8,998 nt of DNA from Hyphomicrobiales bacterium (GCA_013002595.1 JABDJG010000323.1:1-8998), one strand, 5' to 3'; positions 1 through 6,725 are shown, counted from the stretch's first letter. Made by a program: numbers and translations. Notes: generated by a model not told the origin, from the sequence alone.

Positions 1-283
1 ACCCCCGGATGACCAGGCCGGCTCCGGCCCGCCGGGCCGCTTCAACCGCCAGGTCGTCAAACGTTGCCACGGTGATATTCATGCCGGTTGAGGCCGAAAT
101 AGGGCTGCACACGGTTTCCAGCAAATCAACGCGGGCCCTGGCATCCAGCATGCTCGCCTTGCCGTGATGCACCCCGACGCCCAGCACCAGATGGTCAACC
201 AGCCGCGCTGAGCGCGCGATGATGTCCAGGTGGCCATAGGTCACCGGGTCGAAGCTGCCAGGGTAAAATCCGGTTTTTGCCAT
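1..283 (-). CDS. coaD: Phosphopantetheine adenylyltransferase, N-terminal part (cut by window edge)
   Basis: CoaD transfers AMP from ATP to 4'-phosphopantetheine, giving dephospho-CoA, the penultimate step of coenzyme A synthesis in the cytoplasm. The first 94 residues are visible; the family is normally about 160-170 residues, so the C-terminal part lies beyond the left edge. The protein opens MAKTGFYPGSFDPVTYGHLD, the nucleotidyltransferase signature with the T/HxGH motif as TYGH (His18). A lysine at about residue 43 sits where the phosphate-binding lysine is expected, and the visible part ends VIRG, matching the conserved LIRGLR segment. The ATG at 281-283 gives the expected N-terminus, although no strong Shine-Dalgarno sequence precedes it. 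It lies 46 nt downstream of the LysE-type gene on the same strand, and no clear terminator separates them, so it is probably cotranscribed with gyrA. Family assignment is firm. Confidence 0.95.
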   Translation of the reverse strand, partial: MAKTGFYPGSFDPVTYGHLDIIARSARLVDHLVLGVGVHHGKASMLDARARVDLLETVCSPISASTGMNITVATFDDLAVEAARRAGAGLVIRG

Positions 284-329
284 AAGTGAACTCGAAGAAT
301 GATTTAGTTTTCAAGGCGCCGTTATCGAC

Positions 330-947
330 CTAACGCCGTGCCAATGCAAGCCATAGGCCGCCGGCGATCATGCAACAACCCGAAAACCGCTCAACCAGCT
401 GAACTCTCGAGCGCGACAGCCACCGCCCGGCCCGCCCGGCAGCAAGCGCATAGCCGCTATCCAGGATCGACGTAACCAACATGAAAGTGGTACCGAGCAG
501 AACAATCTGTGAAAAGGCATCGCGTGTTGGATCAACGAATTGCGGGATGAAAGCACCAAAGAACACCAGCGCCTTGGGATTGGACAAAAACACCAGACAT
601 CCCTGCCAGAAATAGGTGCTGGTTTTCTGGTTGATACCGCCTGTATCGGCCATTTGTAGCTGTCCGCCCGAGGTAAACATCTTGTAGCCCAGCCAGACAA
701 GGTAACCGGCGCCGGCAAGCCGTATGACCTCAAAAACGATGCCGGCGCTGTGAATGATCATCTGGAGCCCGGCGGCAAGGACCAACAGGGCAAAAAACAC
801 GCCAAGTTGGGTACCTGCAACACTCGCCATACCGGCCCGGGTGCCGCCGCGCAGGCTGTTGGCCACAATGATTGTCACATTCGGCCCGGGCACAATCGAC
901 AAAACAATGCAGGCGGCCACATAGGCTATATAGGTCTCAACCGTCAC
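330..947 (-). CDS. LysE/RhtB family amino-acid (homoserine/threonine-type) exporter
   Basis: The protein is 205 residues, the usual length of this family of inner-membrane exporters that efflux amino acids or derivatives such as lysine, homoserine, threonine or cysteine. It is hydrophobic with about six predicted membrane segments. The N-terminal family motif is clear: PGPNVTIIVANSLRGG at about 20-35, then GxxxGxxxG-type spacing to residue 49. A second typical motif, NPKALVFFGAFIPQFVDP, lies at about 123-140. The start is GTG at 945-947, overlapping the gyrA stop as GTGA (4 nt), with a GGAAG about 9 nt upstream inside the gyrA coding end; this suggests translational coupling. The stop is TAG at 330-332, 46 nt before coaD. 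The substrate cannot be told from sequence, and the gyrA context gives no clue to it. Family call is strong; exact specificity is unknown. Confidence 0.9.
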   Translation of the reverse strand: MTVETYIAYVAACIVLSIVPGPNVTIIVANSLRGGTRAGMASVAGTQLGVFFALLVLAAGLQMIIHSAGIVFEVIRLAGAGYLVWLGYKMFTSGGQLQMADTGGINQKTSTYFWQGCLVFLSNPKALVFFGAFIPQFVDPTRDAFSQIVLLGTTFMLVTSILDSGYALAAGRAGRWLSRSRVQLVERFSGCCMIAGGLWLALARR

Positions 948-3856
948 GGGGCATCTTCCGGCTCTGGCGGTGCACCATCACCAGCCCCGTTGGCCTCGCC
1001 AGGCCCGGCGCCCTCGGCATCGATTTCCTCGTCGTCATCATCGTCACGGATGCGCTCCACCGAAACGACCTTTTCATCCTCGGCCGTATCGAAGATGGTG
1101 ACGCCCTGGGTCGAGCGCCCGGCGATGCGGATATCGCCAACCGGACAGCGGATAAGCTGTCCACCGTCACTGACCAGCATGATCTCATCGTCCGGACGCA
1201 CCGGGAAAGAGGCGATCAGCGGGCCGTTGCGGTCATTGACCGTCATCGCGACAATGCCTTTGCCGCCACGCCCGGTGACCCTGTATTCGTACGAAGACGT
1301 CCGCTTGCCGTAGCCGTGCTGGGAAATTGTCAAGATCACCTGTTCGGCGTCCAGCATTTCCTCATATCGTTCATTGGTCAGCGTAGCGGCCTCGCCGTCG
1401 TCCTCTTCATCCAACTCAACGGCTTCACCTTCGGCCGCTTCGGCGGCGCGGCGCGCCTTGAGGAATGCCACGCGCTCCGGTGAGTCCGACTCGAAATGGC
1501 GCACGATCGACAGCGAGATCACGCGATCACCATCCGCCAGGTTTATGCCGCGTACACCGGTCGAATCGCGGCCCTTGAACACCCGGACATCTGTTGTCCT
1601 GAATCGGATGCATTGGCCTTTGGTGGTCGTCAGTACGACATCATCAGCCTCGCTGGAGGTGTCGACACCGGCGATCTCATCGCCTTCTTCCAGCTTCATG
1701 GCAATCTTGCCGTTTTGCCGGATCCCCGTAAAATCAGACAGTTTATTGCGCCTGACATTGCCGCTGACCGTTGCAAACATCACATCCAGTTCACTCCAGC
1801 TAGCCTCATCCTCGGGCAACGGCATGATGGTGGTAATGCGTTCGCCCTGCTCCAGCGGCAGCAGGTTGATCAGCGCCTTGCCGCGCGACTGGGGCGCTGC
1901 GACAGGCAAACGCCAGACTTTTTTCTGATAGACCATGCCGCGGGAGGTAAAGAACAGCAGTGGCGTGTGGGTGTTGGCGACAAACAGCCGCGTGACGAAA
2001 TCCTCATCGCGGGTCTGCATGCCCGCACGGCCCTTGCCGCCACGGCGCTGCGCCCGGTAGGTCGCTAGTGGTACACGTTTTATATAGCCGGCATGGCTGA
2101 CCGTGATCACCATGTCTTCGCGCTGAATCAGGTCTTCGTCTTCAACCTCAAGATCACTTTCAACGATCTCGGTCCGCCGCGGGGTTGCAAATTCTTCCTT
2201 CACCGCCTTGAGGTCATCGGTGATGATCTGCATCACCCGGGCCCGCGAGCGCAGGATATCAAGGTAATCGGTAATCTGCGCACCCAGTCCGTGCAGCTCA
2301 TCGGAGATCTCATCGCGGCCGAGCGCTGTCAGCCGTTGCAGACGCAATTCCAGGATCGCCCGGGCCTGCTCCTCAGACAGCCTGTAGGTGCCGTCCTCAG
2401 CCAGCATGTGCCGCGGATCGTCGATCAGCATGATCAACGGCTCCATGTCCTTGGCCGGCCACGCCTTGGCCAGCAACTGCGCCCGTGCCGTTGCCGGGTC
2501 CGGCGCCCTGCGGATCAGTGCGATGACTTCATCGATGTTGGCAACGGCTATCGCCAGGCCAACCAGGATATGCGCCCGGTCGCGCGCCTTGCTGAGCAGG
2601 AACTTGGTACGCCGGGTAACAACCTCTTCACGGAAAGCAACAAAGGCCTGCAGCAGGTCCTTGAGGTTCATCACCTCAGGCCGGCCGCCGGTCAGGGCAA
2701 CGGCATTGATGCTGAACGTGCTTTGCAGCTGGGAGAACCGGTATAGTTGGTTCAAAACGACATCGGCCACCACATCACGCTTCAGCTCAACCACGACCCG
2801 CATACCGTGACGGTCGGACTCGTCGCGAATATCCGAAATGCCCTCAATCCGCTTCTCGCGCACCAGATCGGCGATCTTTTCAACCATCGACGCCTTGTTG
2901 ACCTGATACGGGATCTCATTGATGACGATCGCCCAGCGGTCCTTGCGGATCTCCTCGATCACCGCGCGCCCGCGCATGACAACAGAGCCACGTCCGGTCT
3001 CATACGCCGATCTGATGCCGGTGCGCCCGAGGATCAGCCCGGCGGTCGGGAAATCCGGCCCGGGGACGATCTGGTTCAGCTCATCGGTGCCGATGCCCGG
3101 GTTCTCGATTGTTGCGATACAGGCATCGATCACCTCGCCAAGGTTGTGCGGCGCCATGTTGGTCGCCATGCCGACCGCGATACCGCCGGAACCATTGACC
3201 AGGAGATTGGGGAACCGGGCCGGCAGAACCACCGGTTCATGTTCGGTATTGTCGTAGTTCGGCTGGAAATCAACGGTATCCTTATCGATATCGTCCAGCA
3301 GTGCATGCGCCGGCTTGCCCATGCGCACTTCGGTATAACGCATCGCGGCAGGCGGATCGCCGTCAACCGAGCCGAAATTGCCCTGGCCGTCGAGCAACGG
3401 CAGGCGCAGCGAGAAATCCTGTGCCATGCGCACGAGGGCGTCATAAATCGACTGGTCGCCGTGCGGGTGATACTTACCAATAACATCACCAACAACGCGG
3501 GCCGACTTGCGATATGGCTTGTTCCAGTCGTAACCGTTCTCGTTCATCGAGAACAGGATGCGCCGGTGCACCGGCTTCAGGCCGTCACGCACGTCCGGCA
3601 GGGCCCGGCTCACGATCACGCTCATCGCGTAATCGAGATACGAGCTCTTCATCTCCTCTTCGATGGAGATTGGCCGCACTTCGCCGGCGCCGCCATTGTC
3701 GCCGCTCAAGCCACCGCCGCCATCACCGTTGCCACCGTCACCGCTAGCGCCTGCAGACGCGCCCTCGCCGTCCCGTTCGTCGGGCGTCGCAGGCGACGAT
3801 GCGGCATCATCCTTACCTGGCTCTTCACCGGTGTTTTCGTTCTCGTTATCGGCCAA
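944..3856 (-). CDS. gyrA: DNA gyrase subunit A
   Basis: GyrA is the DNA breakage-rejoining subunit of gyrase, which with GyrB introduces negative supercoils using ATP. The protein has 970 residues against 875 in E. coli. Residues 1-58 are a Gly/Asp/Glu/Asn-rich, probably disordered extension. The conserved part starts at about 62 (ISIEEEMKSSYLDYAMSVIV). The catalytic tyrosine is Tyr174 in AAMRYTEVR, equal to E. coli Tyr122. The quinolone-determining region reads HPHGDQSIYDALVRMAQ, with Gln135 at the E. coli Ser83 position and Asp139 at the Asp87 position. The GyrA box QRRGGKG is at 603-609, which marks gyrase rather than topoisomerase IV ParC. An acidic insertion of roughly 40-50 residues at about 787-838 interrupts the C-terminal pinwheel, a GRGGKG follows at 862-867, and the tail (938-970) is acidic. 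The start is TTG, supported by AGGAG 8 nt upstream and an in-frame stop just before it. It begins the likely gyrA-lysE-coaD unit. Confidence 0.98.
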   Translation of the reverse strand: MADNENENTGEEPGKDDAASSPATPDERDGEGASAGASGDGGNGDGGGGLSGDNGGAGEVRPISIEEEMKSSYLDYAMSVIVSRALPDVRDGLKPVHRRILFSMNENGYDWNKPYRKSARVVGDVIGKYHPHGDQSIYDALVRMAQDFSLRLPLLDGQGNFGSVDGDPPAAMRYTEVRMGKPAHALLDDIDKDTVDFQPNYDNTEHEPVVLPARFPNLLVNGSGGIAVGMATNMAPHNLGEVIDACIATIENPGIGTDELNQIVPGPDFPTAGLILGRTGIRSAYETGRGSVVMRGRAVIEEIRKDRWAIVINEIPYQVNKASMVEKIADLVREKRIEGISDIRDESDRHGMRVVVELKRDVVADVVLNQLYRFSQLQSTFSINAVALTGGRPEVMNLKDLLQAFVAFREEVVTRRTKFLLSKARDRAHILVGLAIAVANIDEVIALIRRAPDPATARAQLLAKAWPAKDMEPLIMLIDDPRHMLAEDGTYRLSEEQARAILELRLQRLTALGRDEISDELHGLGAQITDYLDILRSRARVMQIITDDLKAVKEEFATPRRTEIVESDLEVEDEDLIQREDMVITVSHAGYIKRVPLATYRAQRRGGKGRAGMQTRDEDFVTRLFVANTHTPLLFFTSRGMVYQKKVWRLPVAAPQSRGKALINLLPLEQGERITTIMPLPEDEASWSELDVMFATVSGNVRRNKLSDFTGIRQNGKIAMKLEEGDEIAGVDTSSEADDVVLTTTKGQCIRFRTTDVRVFKGRDSTGVRGINLADGDRVISLSIVRHFESDSPERVAFLKARRAAEAAEGEAVELDEEDDGEAATLTNERYEEMLDAEQVILTISQHGYGKRTSSYEYRVTGRGGKGIVAMTVNDRNGPLIASFPVRPDDEIMLVSDGGQLIRCPVGDIRIAGRSTQGVTIFDTAEDEKVVSVERIRDDDDDEEIDAEGAGPGEANGAGDGAPPEPEDAP

Positions 3857-3864
3857 TATTCAGG

Positions 3865-3869
3865 CTCCT
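3865..3869 (-). promoter_or_regulatory. Ribosome binding site that fixes the TTG start of gyrA
   Basis: On the minus strand AGGAG stands 8 nt before the TTG at 3854-3856. An in-frame TGA lies two codons upstream of the TTG, so no earlier start is possible. The next in-frame methionine is residue 69, inside the conserved core, and starting there would lose part of the N-terminal segment shared with E. coli GyrA. The TTG start is therefore well supported. Confidence 0.75.
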
Positions 3870-4054
3870 GCGCCGCGGCCGGAACAGCGTACGGTTCACT
3901 GTCGCATCGGGCCGCATAAACTCTCGGAAATCAGGTAAAAATCGACAGCAGAACGTGGGTTGATCGCTTCGATTCGCGTCATCTGACAGTTTAACAAATC
4001 CAATCCCGCGCCGCAATCTTTACACGGGAAATATTGCTAGCAAAATCAGAGAGT

Positions 4055-4091
4055 TACAAAATAATTGCGGCTGAATTAGGCAATCAGCGCG
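4055..4091 (-). terminator. Possible weak intrinsic terminator after the small exported protein
   Basis: On the minus strand a GCTGA/TCAGC stem (arms at 4084-4088 and 4070-4074, 9-nt loop) can be extended by two G-C pairs across a bulged C. A T-rich stretch (AATTATTTTG) follows. The stem includes the stop codon of the upstream gene. The stem is short and the T tract interrupted, so this is only a candidate. The rest of the 227-nt gap up to gyrA should hold the gyrA promoter, but I could not pick one with confidence. Confidence 0.25.
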
Positions 4092-4461
4092 GCAATGCCA
4101 CTTCGAGCTCTTTTCCGCCCAGTTCGTGGACGCTGTCGCCCGCCCGGATGATCACCGATTTTACGTCGCCGGGAACAACCACGCCGCCCAGCGAACGGGT
4201 GAACGGCTGTTCTGTTTCATGCGGGTGCAGAAGGGTTCTGACGCCAAGAACCTTGCCGTCAGGCCCGACCACTTCGAACCTGTTCGAGTAATGGTCCCAA
4301 CCCTCGTCAGCGTGTTTGACGGTCACCGTGAAACTCCACACACCATCACCTTCTTGGGTCGCCTGTGCGGCCAGCACATCAGCTTCTCCCGCATCAGAGG
4401 GCGCAAGGCCGCCCAGATGTAGTCCGAAGGCGATCAACAGGGTCAAAGCTTGTTTGTGCAT
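4084..4461 (-). CDS. Small exported protein of unknown function with an HPH...EQPFTRSL motif
   Basis: The protein has 125 residues. The N-terminus (MHKQALTLLIAFGLHLGG) is a typical signal peptide with likely cleavage after SDA at about residue 24, leaving about 100 residues in the periplasm. The mature part is predicted mainly beta: WSFTVTVKHADEGWDHYSNR at 42-61, then a 'VVGPDGKVLG' turn, then HPHETEQPFTRSLGG at 79-93. I recall similar conserved hypothetical proteins in alphaproteobacteria with the same 'HADEGWDHY' and 'HPH..EQPFTRSL' segments, but I know no established function. The start is ATG at 4459-4461 with AGGA about 8 nt upstream. It diverges from the cation transporter over only 57 nt, so the two may share control. 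The histidines (50, 57, 79, 81, 112) could bind metal, but that is inference from composition and context only. Confidence 0.8.
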   Translation of the reverse strand: MHKQALTLLIAFGLHLGGLAPSDAGEADVLAAQATQEGDGVWSFTVTVKHADEGWDHYSNRFEVVGPDGKVLGVRTLLHPHETEQPFTRSLGGVVVPGDVKSVIIRAGDSVHELGGKELEVALPR

Positions 4462-4518
4462 GGAGTTTGTCCTAAACGGTGGCTTTCAGCCGGTCAAGCA
4501 TGGGGGGCCCGATAGTAA

Positions 4519-5475
4519 ATGGCATCAGGAAGCTCGAAAAAGGTCATTTATGCGGCACTGGTAGGCAACGCCCTGATTGCCGTCACAAAATTCGCTGCGT
4601 CTGCCTACACCGGTTCATCTGCGATGTTGTCGGAAGCCATTCACTCAGTCGTAGACACGAGCAACCAGGTATTGTTGCTCTACGGTCTGCGCCAGGCACG
4701 CAGGCCCGCCGACAGCAGCCACCCCTTCGGCTATGGACGCGAGTTGTATTTCTGGGCCTTTGTCGTTGCGTTGATTATCTTTTCCGTTGGTTCCGGCGTG
4801 TCGCTCTACGAGGGCATCAACAAGGTGCTGCATCCGCACGAAGTGTCCAATCCCCACATCAACTATATCGTTCTTGGCGTTTCGATGCTGTTTGAAGCCT
4901 TCCCATTAACGATTGCCTTCAAGGAATTCAACAAACGGCGCGGCGACACACCCATGATCGCCGCAATACGCCAGAGCAAGGACCCTGCCCTGTTTACGGT
5001 ACTGTTTGAGGACATCGCAGCCATGAGCGGCCTGGCAATCGCCTTTGTCGGCCTGTTGTTGGCAGAACACCTCAACCTGCCCTGGATGGACGGCGCCGCC
5101 TCGATCGGCATCGGTATTCTTCTGGCCGGTGTGGCTATCTTGCTATGCTACGAGACCAAGGCGCTGATCATCGGCGAGGCCGCCAGCCAGGATGTTATCG
5201 ACGGTGTCCACACCATAACATCCAGTAATGCCGCTGTGATGGTCATCAACGAACTGCGCACCATGCACATGGGCCCAAACGACATTCTTCTGGCGCTTAG
5301 CCTTGATGTCGACAATGACCTGCCGGCCGGCGATATCGAGGAGGCCATTTACAACATTGAACTGGCGATCAAGGCCAAATACCCCGATATCACGCAGACT
5401 TTTATCGAAGTGCAATCGGCCGCCGACCATGCAGAAACAGTCTGGACCAGACAGGATGAGGTGCCAGGCGAGTGA
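4519..5475 (+). CDS. Cation diffusion facilitator family transporter (ZnT9/SLC30A9-like)
   Basis: This is a 318-residue inner-membrane transporter of the CDF family, whose members usually export divalent metals such as Zn(II), Fe(II), Mn(II) or Co(II) by proton antiport. About six membrane segments are visible (roughly 9-30, 36-56, 76-96, 113-134, 164-184, 193-212), followed by a cytoplasmic tail of about 100 residues that resembles the CDF C-terminal domain. Segment 2 carries SEAIHSVVDTSNQ with His42 and Asp46 in HxxxD spacing, followed by HPFGYGRE (68-75), a CDF signature. Segment 5 reads LFEDIAAMSG (Glu164, Asp165), where many CDFs have HxxxD; this E-D form is what I recall for the ZnT9 branch. 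The start is ATG with a G-rich stretch about 9 nt upstream. It is convergent with the next gene (44-nt gap). The metal cannot be assigned; the subfamily call is less sure than the family call. Confidence 0.92.
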   Translation: MASGSSKKVIYAALVGNALIAVTKFAASAYTGSSAMLSEAIHSVVDTSNQVLLLYGLRQARRPADSSHPFGYGRELYFWAFVVALIIFSVGSGVSLYEGINKVLHPHEVSNPHINYIVLGVSMLFEAFPLTIAFKEFNKRRGDTPMIAAIRQSKDPALFTVLFEDIAAMSGLAIAFVGLLLAEHLNLPWMDGAASIGIGILLAGVAILLCYETKALIIGEAASQDVIDGVHTITSSNAAVMVINELRTMHMGPNDILLALSLDVDNDLPAGDIEEAIYNIELAIKAKYPDITQTFIEVQSAADHAETVWTRQDEVPGE

Positions 5476-5519
5476 GTTACGCGCCCGTCGCCATTGAATG
5501 TACCGATGATGGAATAATT

Positions 5520-5861
5520 CTAGAGTTTGCGGAACTTGACCTGTTTGGCGGTGTACCAGCCCCGATTGCGCACCACCGTGCTGCAGCTGGTTTTGCCGTC
5601 CATCCAGTCCTTTAGCATGATGCACAGCCGGCCACGACTGACGCTCCAGCGGCCGGTATCCTTGGCCGAGTTGTAATTGCCGATCAACGACCCATCGCGC
5701 TTGGCCGTAAAGACAACCTTGTAGCCATTTACGATTGCATGAAACTGACCGGGGAACAGCTGTTTGATGGCCCGGGTGCTCAGTGTTTCTTCCGCTGAAG
5801 CCTGCCCCGCAGCCAGTCCGCCCAACACCATTGAAACCGCAATTATCTTGACCAAAGCCAT
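5520..5861 (-). CDS. Small exported protein of unknown function
   Basis: The protein has 113 residues from the start chosen here. MALVKIIAVSMVLGGLAAGQASA is a classic signal peptide with cleavage after ASA. The mature part, about 90 residues, has the look of a small beta barrel: FPGQFHAIVNGYKVVFTA, then RDGSLIGNY, DTGRWSVSRGRLCIML, then DWMDGKTSCSTVV and RGWYTAKQVKF. Two cysteines (80 and 93) may form a disulfide. Short secreted proteins with the 'FPG.F....GY...FTA..DGSL.G' and 'GRW.V..G.LCI' pattern are familiar to me from Rhizobiales genomes, without a known function. Two ATGs compete: 5865-5867, only 3 nt from an AAGGA at 5871-5875, and 5859-5861, at 9 nt. I prefer the second for spacing; the first would add two residues. 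It lies on the same strand as ssb but 375 nt downstream, so it is probably transcribed separately. Confidence 0.75.
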   Translation of the reverse strand: MALVKIIAVSMVLGGLAAGQASAEETLSTRAIKQLFPGQFHAIVNGYKVVFTAKRDGSLIGNYNSAKDTGRWSVSRGRLCIMLKDWMDGKTSCSTVVRNRGWYTAKQVKFRKL

Positions 5862-5913
5862 CTGCATGCATCCTTGCTCGCATTAAACCGTGTGGGATAA
5901 GTATGGTCGGTCT

Positions 5914-5934
5914 GGGTCCCTTTTAGGTTGACCC
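5914..5934. repeat. Short inverted repeat (hairpin) upstream of the small exported protein gene
   Basis: GGGTC (5914-5918) pairs with GACCC (5930-5934), and CCT (5919-5921) with AGG (5925-5927) across a TTT loop and a two-T bulge. It lies 53-73 nt upstream of the preferred start codon of the minus-strand gene, so it may be in its leader or an operator. No T tract follows on either strand, which argues against an intrinsic terminator. Confidence 0.4.
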
Positions 5935-5982
5935 ATTACCACGCCCGTCCCGGCGCCGCGGATATAGCACGGTAATTGTGAT

Positions 5983-6029
5983 CATTTTGCGGCGCAACAT
6001 CCATAGTACGCCCATTTCGCGGCAAAATG
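5983..6029. repeat. Spaced inverted repeat CATTTTGC / GCAAAATG
   Basis: CATTTTGC (5983-5990) and GCAAAATG (6022-6029) are perfect 8-nt inverted arms. The match extends to 12 nt with one mismatch (inner GCG/CGC). The centres are about 39 nt apart. Arms at this spacing could be paired operator sites or the base of a longer RNA stem; chance is not excluded in a region of this composition. Confidence 0.35.
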
Positions 6030-6099
6030 CTCGCTAATTCCCGATTAACCCTTAATAAATCAAAGTGTTCGCAAATTTTACATAACTGCAGATTGCTCG

Positions 6100-6114
6100 T
6101 GTTGCATTGCAACA
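6100..6114. repeat. Palindrome TGTTGCA-T-TGCAACA
   Basis: Perfect 7-nt arms (6100-6106 and 6108-6114) flank a single T. The near-zero spacer makes it more like a dimeric repressor site than an RNA hairpin. It lies about 125 nt downstream of the ssb stop and about 240 nt upstream of the next minus-strand start. I cannot name a regulator. Confidence 0.45.
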
Positions 6115-6236
6115 ACGCCCAGAATGGCGAGCGATCTGCCCGAACCGGCCATCTGACCTAAAGCTGATCGGCAGCAATATGTTAGACTGGAACGTGGGCC
6201 GCGGGTCCGCGCCGCTTCATTCAGGCTCGGCAGGCT

Positions 6237-6725
6237 CTAAAAGGGAACCTCATCGTCCAGGTCGCGGGCAAAGTTCTGTTCGCTTTGCTGCGAGCCGCCG
6301 CCCGAACCGCCCATCGGGCTGGACTGGCCAAAGCTATCACTACTGCTGCCAAATCCGCTGCTGTCGCCACTACTGCGGCTGTCGAGCATGGTCAGCGTTG
6401 AATTGAACCCTTGCAGGACAACTTCGGTCGAATAGCGGTCCTGGCCCGATTGGTCCTGCCACTTGCGGGTCTGCAGCTGACCTTCTAGGTAAACTTTCGC
6501 GCCCTTCTTCAAATATTGTTCGGCAATCCGGCACAGACCCTCGCTGAAGATCACCACCCGATGCCATTCGGTGCGCTCGCGGCGCTCACCGGTTTGCTTG
6601 TCGCGCCAGCTCTCCGACGTCGCAACCCGCAAGTTGGCGATCGGACGTCCGTCCTGCGTACGTTTGATTTCAGGGTCGGCGCCCAAATTGCCGACCAGTA
6701 TCACCTTGTTGACTGAGCCTGCCAT
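6237..6725 (-). CDS. ssb: Single-stranded DNA-binding protein SSB
   Basis: SSB coats single-stranded DNA during replication, recombination and repair, as a tetramer with one OB fold per subunit in the bacterial type. The protein has 162 residues. The OB fold spans about 1-115 (MAGSVNKVILVGNLGADPEI, then TEWHRVVIF, KVYLEGQLQTRKW). Trp40, Trp54 and Trp88 fall at exactly the positions of the DNA-stacking tryptophans of E. coli SSB. A Ser/Gly/Gln-rich linker (about 115-150) leads to the acidic tip DLDDEVPF, the tail that recruits partner proteins, RecQ among them in E. coli. The frame is open for 50 more codons upstream, but that part resembles no SSB; ATG at 6723-6725 has GGGAG 8 nt upstream and is the right start. 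The intergenic region upstream carries a LexA-type box about 110 nt from the start. No strong terminator is seen downstream. Confidence 0.97.
   Translation of the reverse strand: MAGSVNKVILVGNLGADPEIKRTQDGRPIANLRVATSESWRDKQTGERRERTEWHRVVIFSEGLCRIAEQYLKKGAKVYLEGQLQTRKWQDQSGQDRYSTEVVLQGFNSTLTMLDSRSSGDSSGFGSSSDSFGQSSPMGGSGGGSQQSEQNFARDLDDEVPF

Larger units (their letters stand above)
5868..6236. other. Noncoding stretch between ssb and the small exported protein gene
   Basis: About 370 nt hold no credible gene. The middle part (about 6030-6110) is clearly AT-richer than the flanks. It must contain the 3' end of the ssb transcript and the promoter and leader of the downstream minus-strand gene, but I see no convincing -35/-10 pair or intrinsic terminator. 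Three short inverted repeats occur (5914-5934, 5983-6029, 6100-6114; listed separately). A short unannotated RNA is possible, but nothing in the sequence demonstrates it. Confidence 0.6.

Noticed and set aside
310..338. CGTTA/TAACG inverted repeat at the end of the LysE-type gene as a terminator before coaD
   Set aside because: Only 5 bp pair cleanly and no T-rich run follows directly; it is too weak to split the gyrA-lysE-coaD unit.
3438..3455. Gln at GyrA position 83 as an acquired quinolone-resistance mutation
   Set aside because: Single-sequence evidence cannot show acquisition, and non-serine residues at this site are natural in alphaproteobacteria; it is kept only as a susceptibility question.
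2747..3919. Long open frame of 390 codons on the plus strand opposite gyrA, and several shorter ones there
   Set aside because: They are antisense to a certain gyrA, their translations (rich in His, Arg, Asp) look like no known family, and long antisense frames are common opposite GC-rich genes.
5143..5883. 246-codon minus-strand frame overlapping the CDF gene and the small exported protein
   Set aside because: It crosses two better supported genes on both strands, and its composition (many Gly, Gln, Cys, His) has no family character.
6196..6214. GC-rich hairpin (CGCG/CGCG, 4-nt loop) downstream of ssb as its terminator
   Set aside because: The stem is only 4 bp before mismatches, and no T tract follows on the minus strand.
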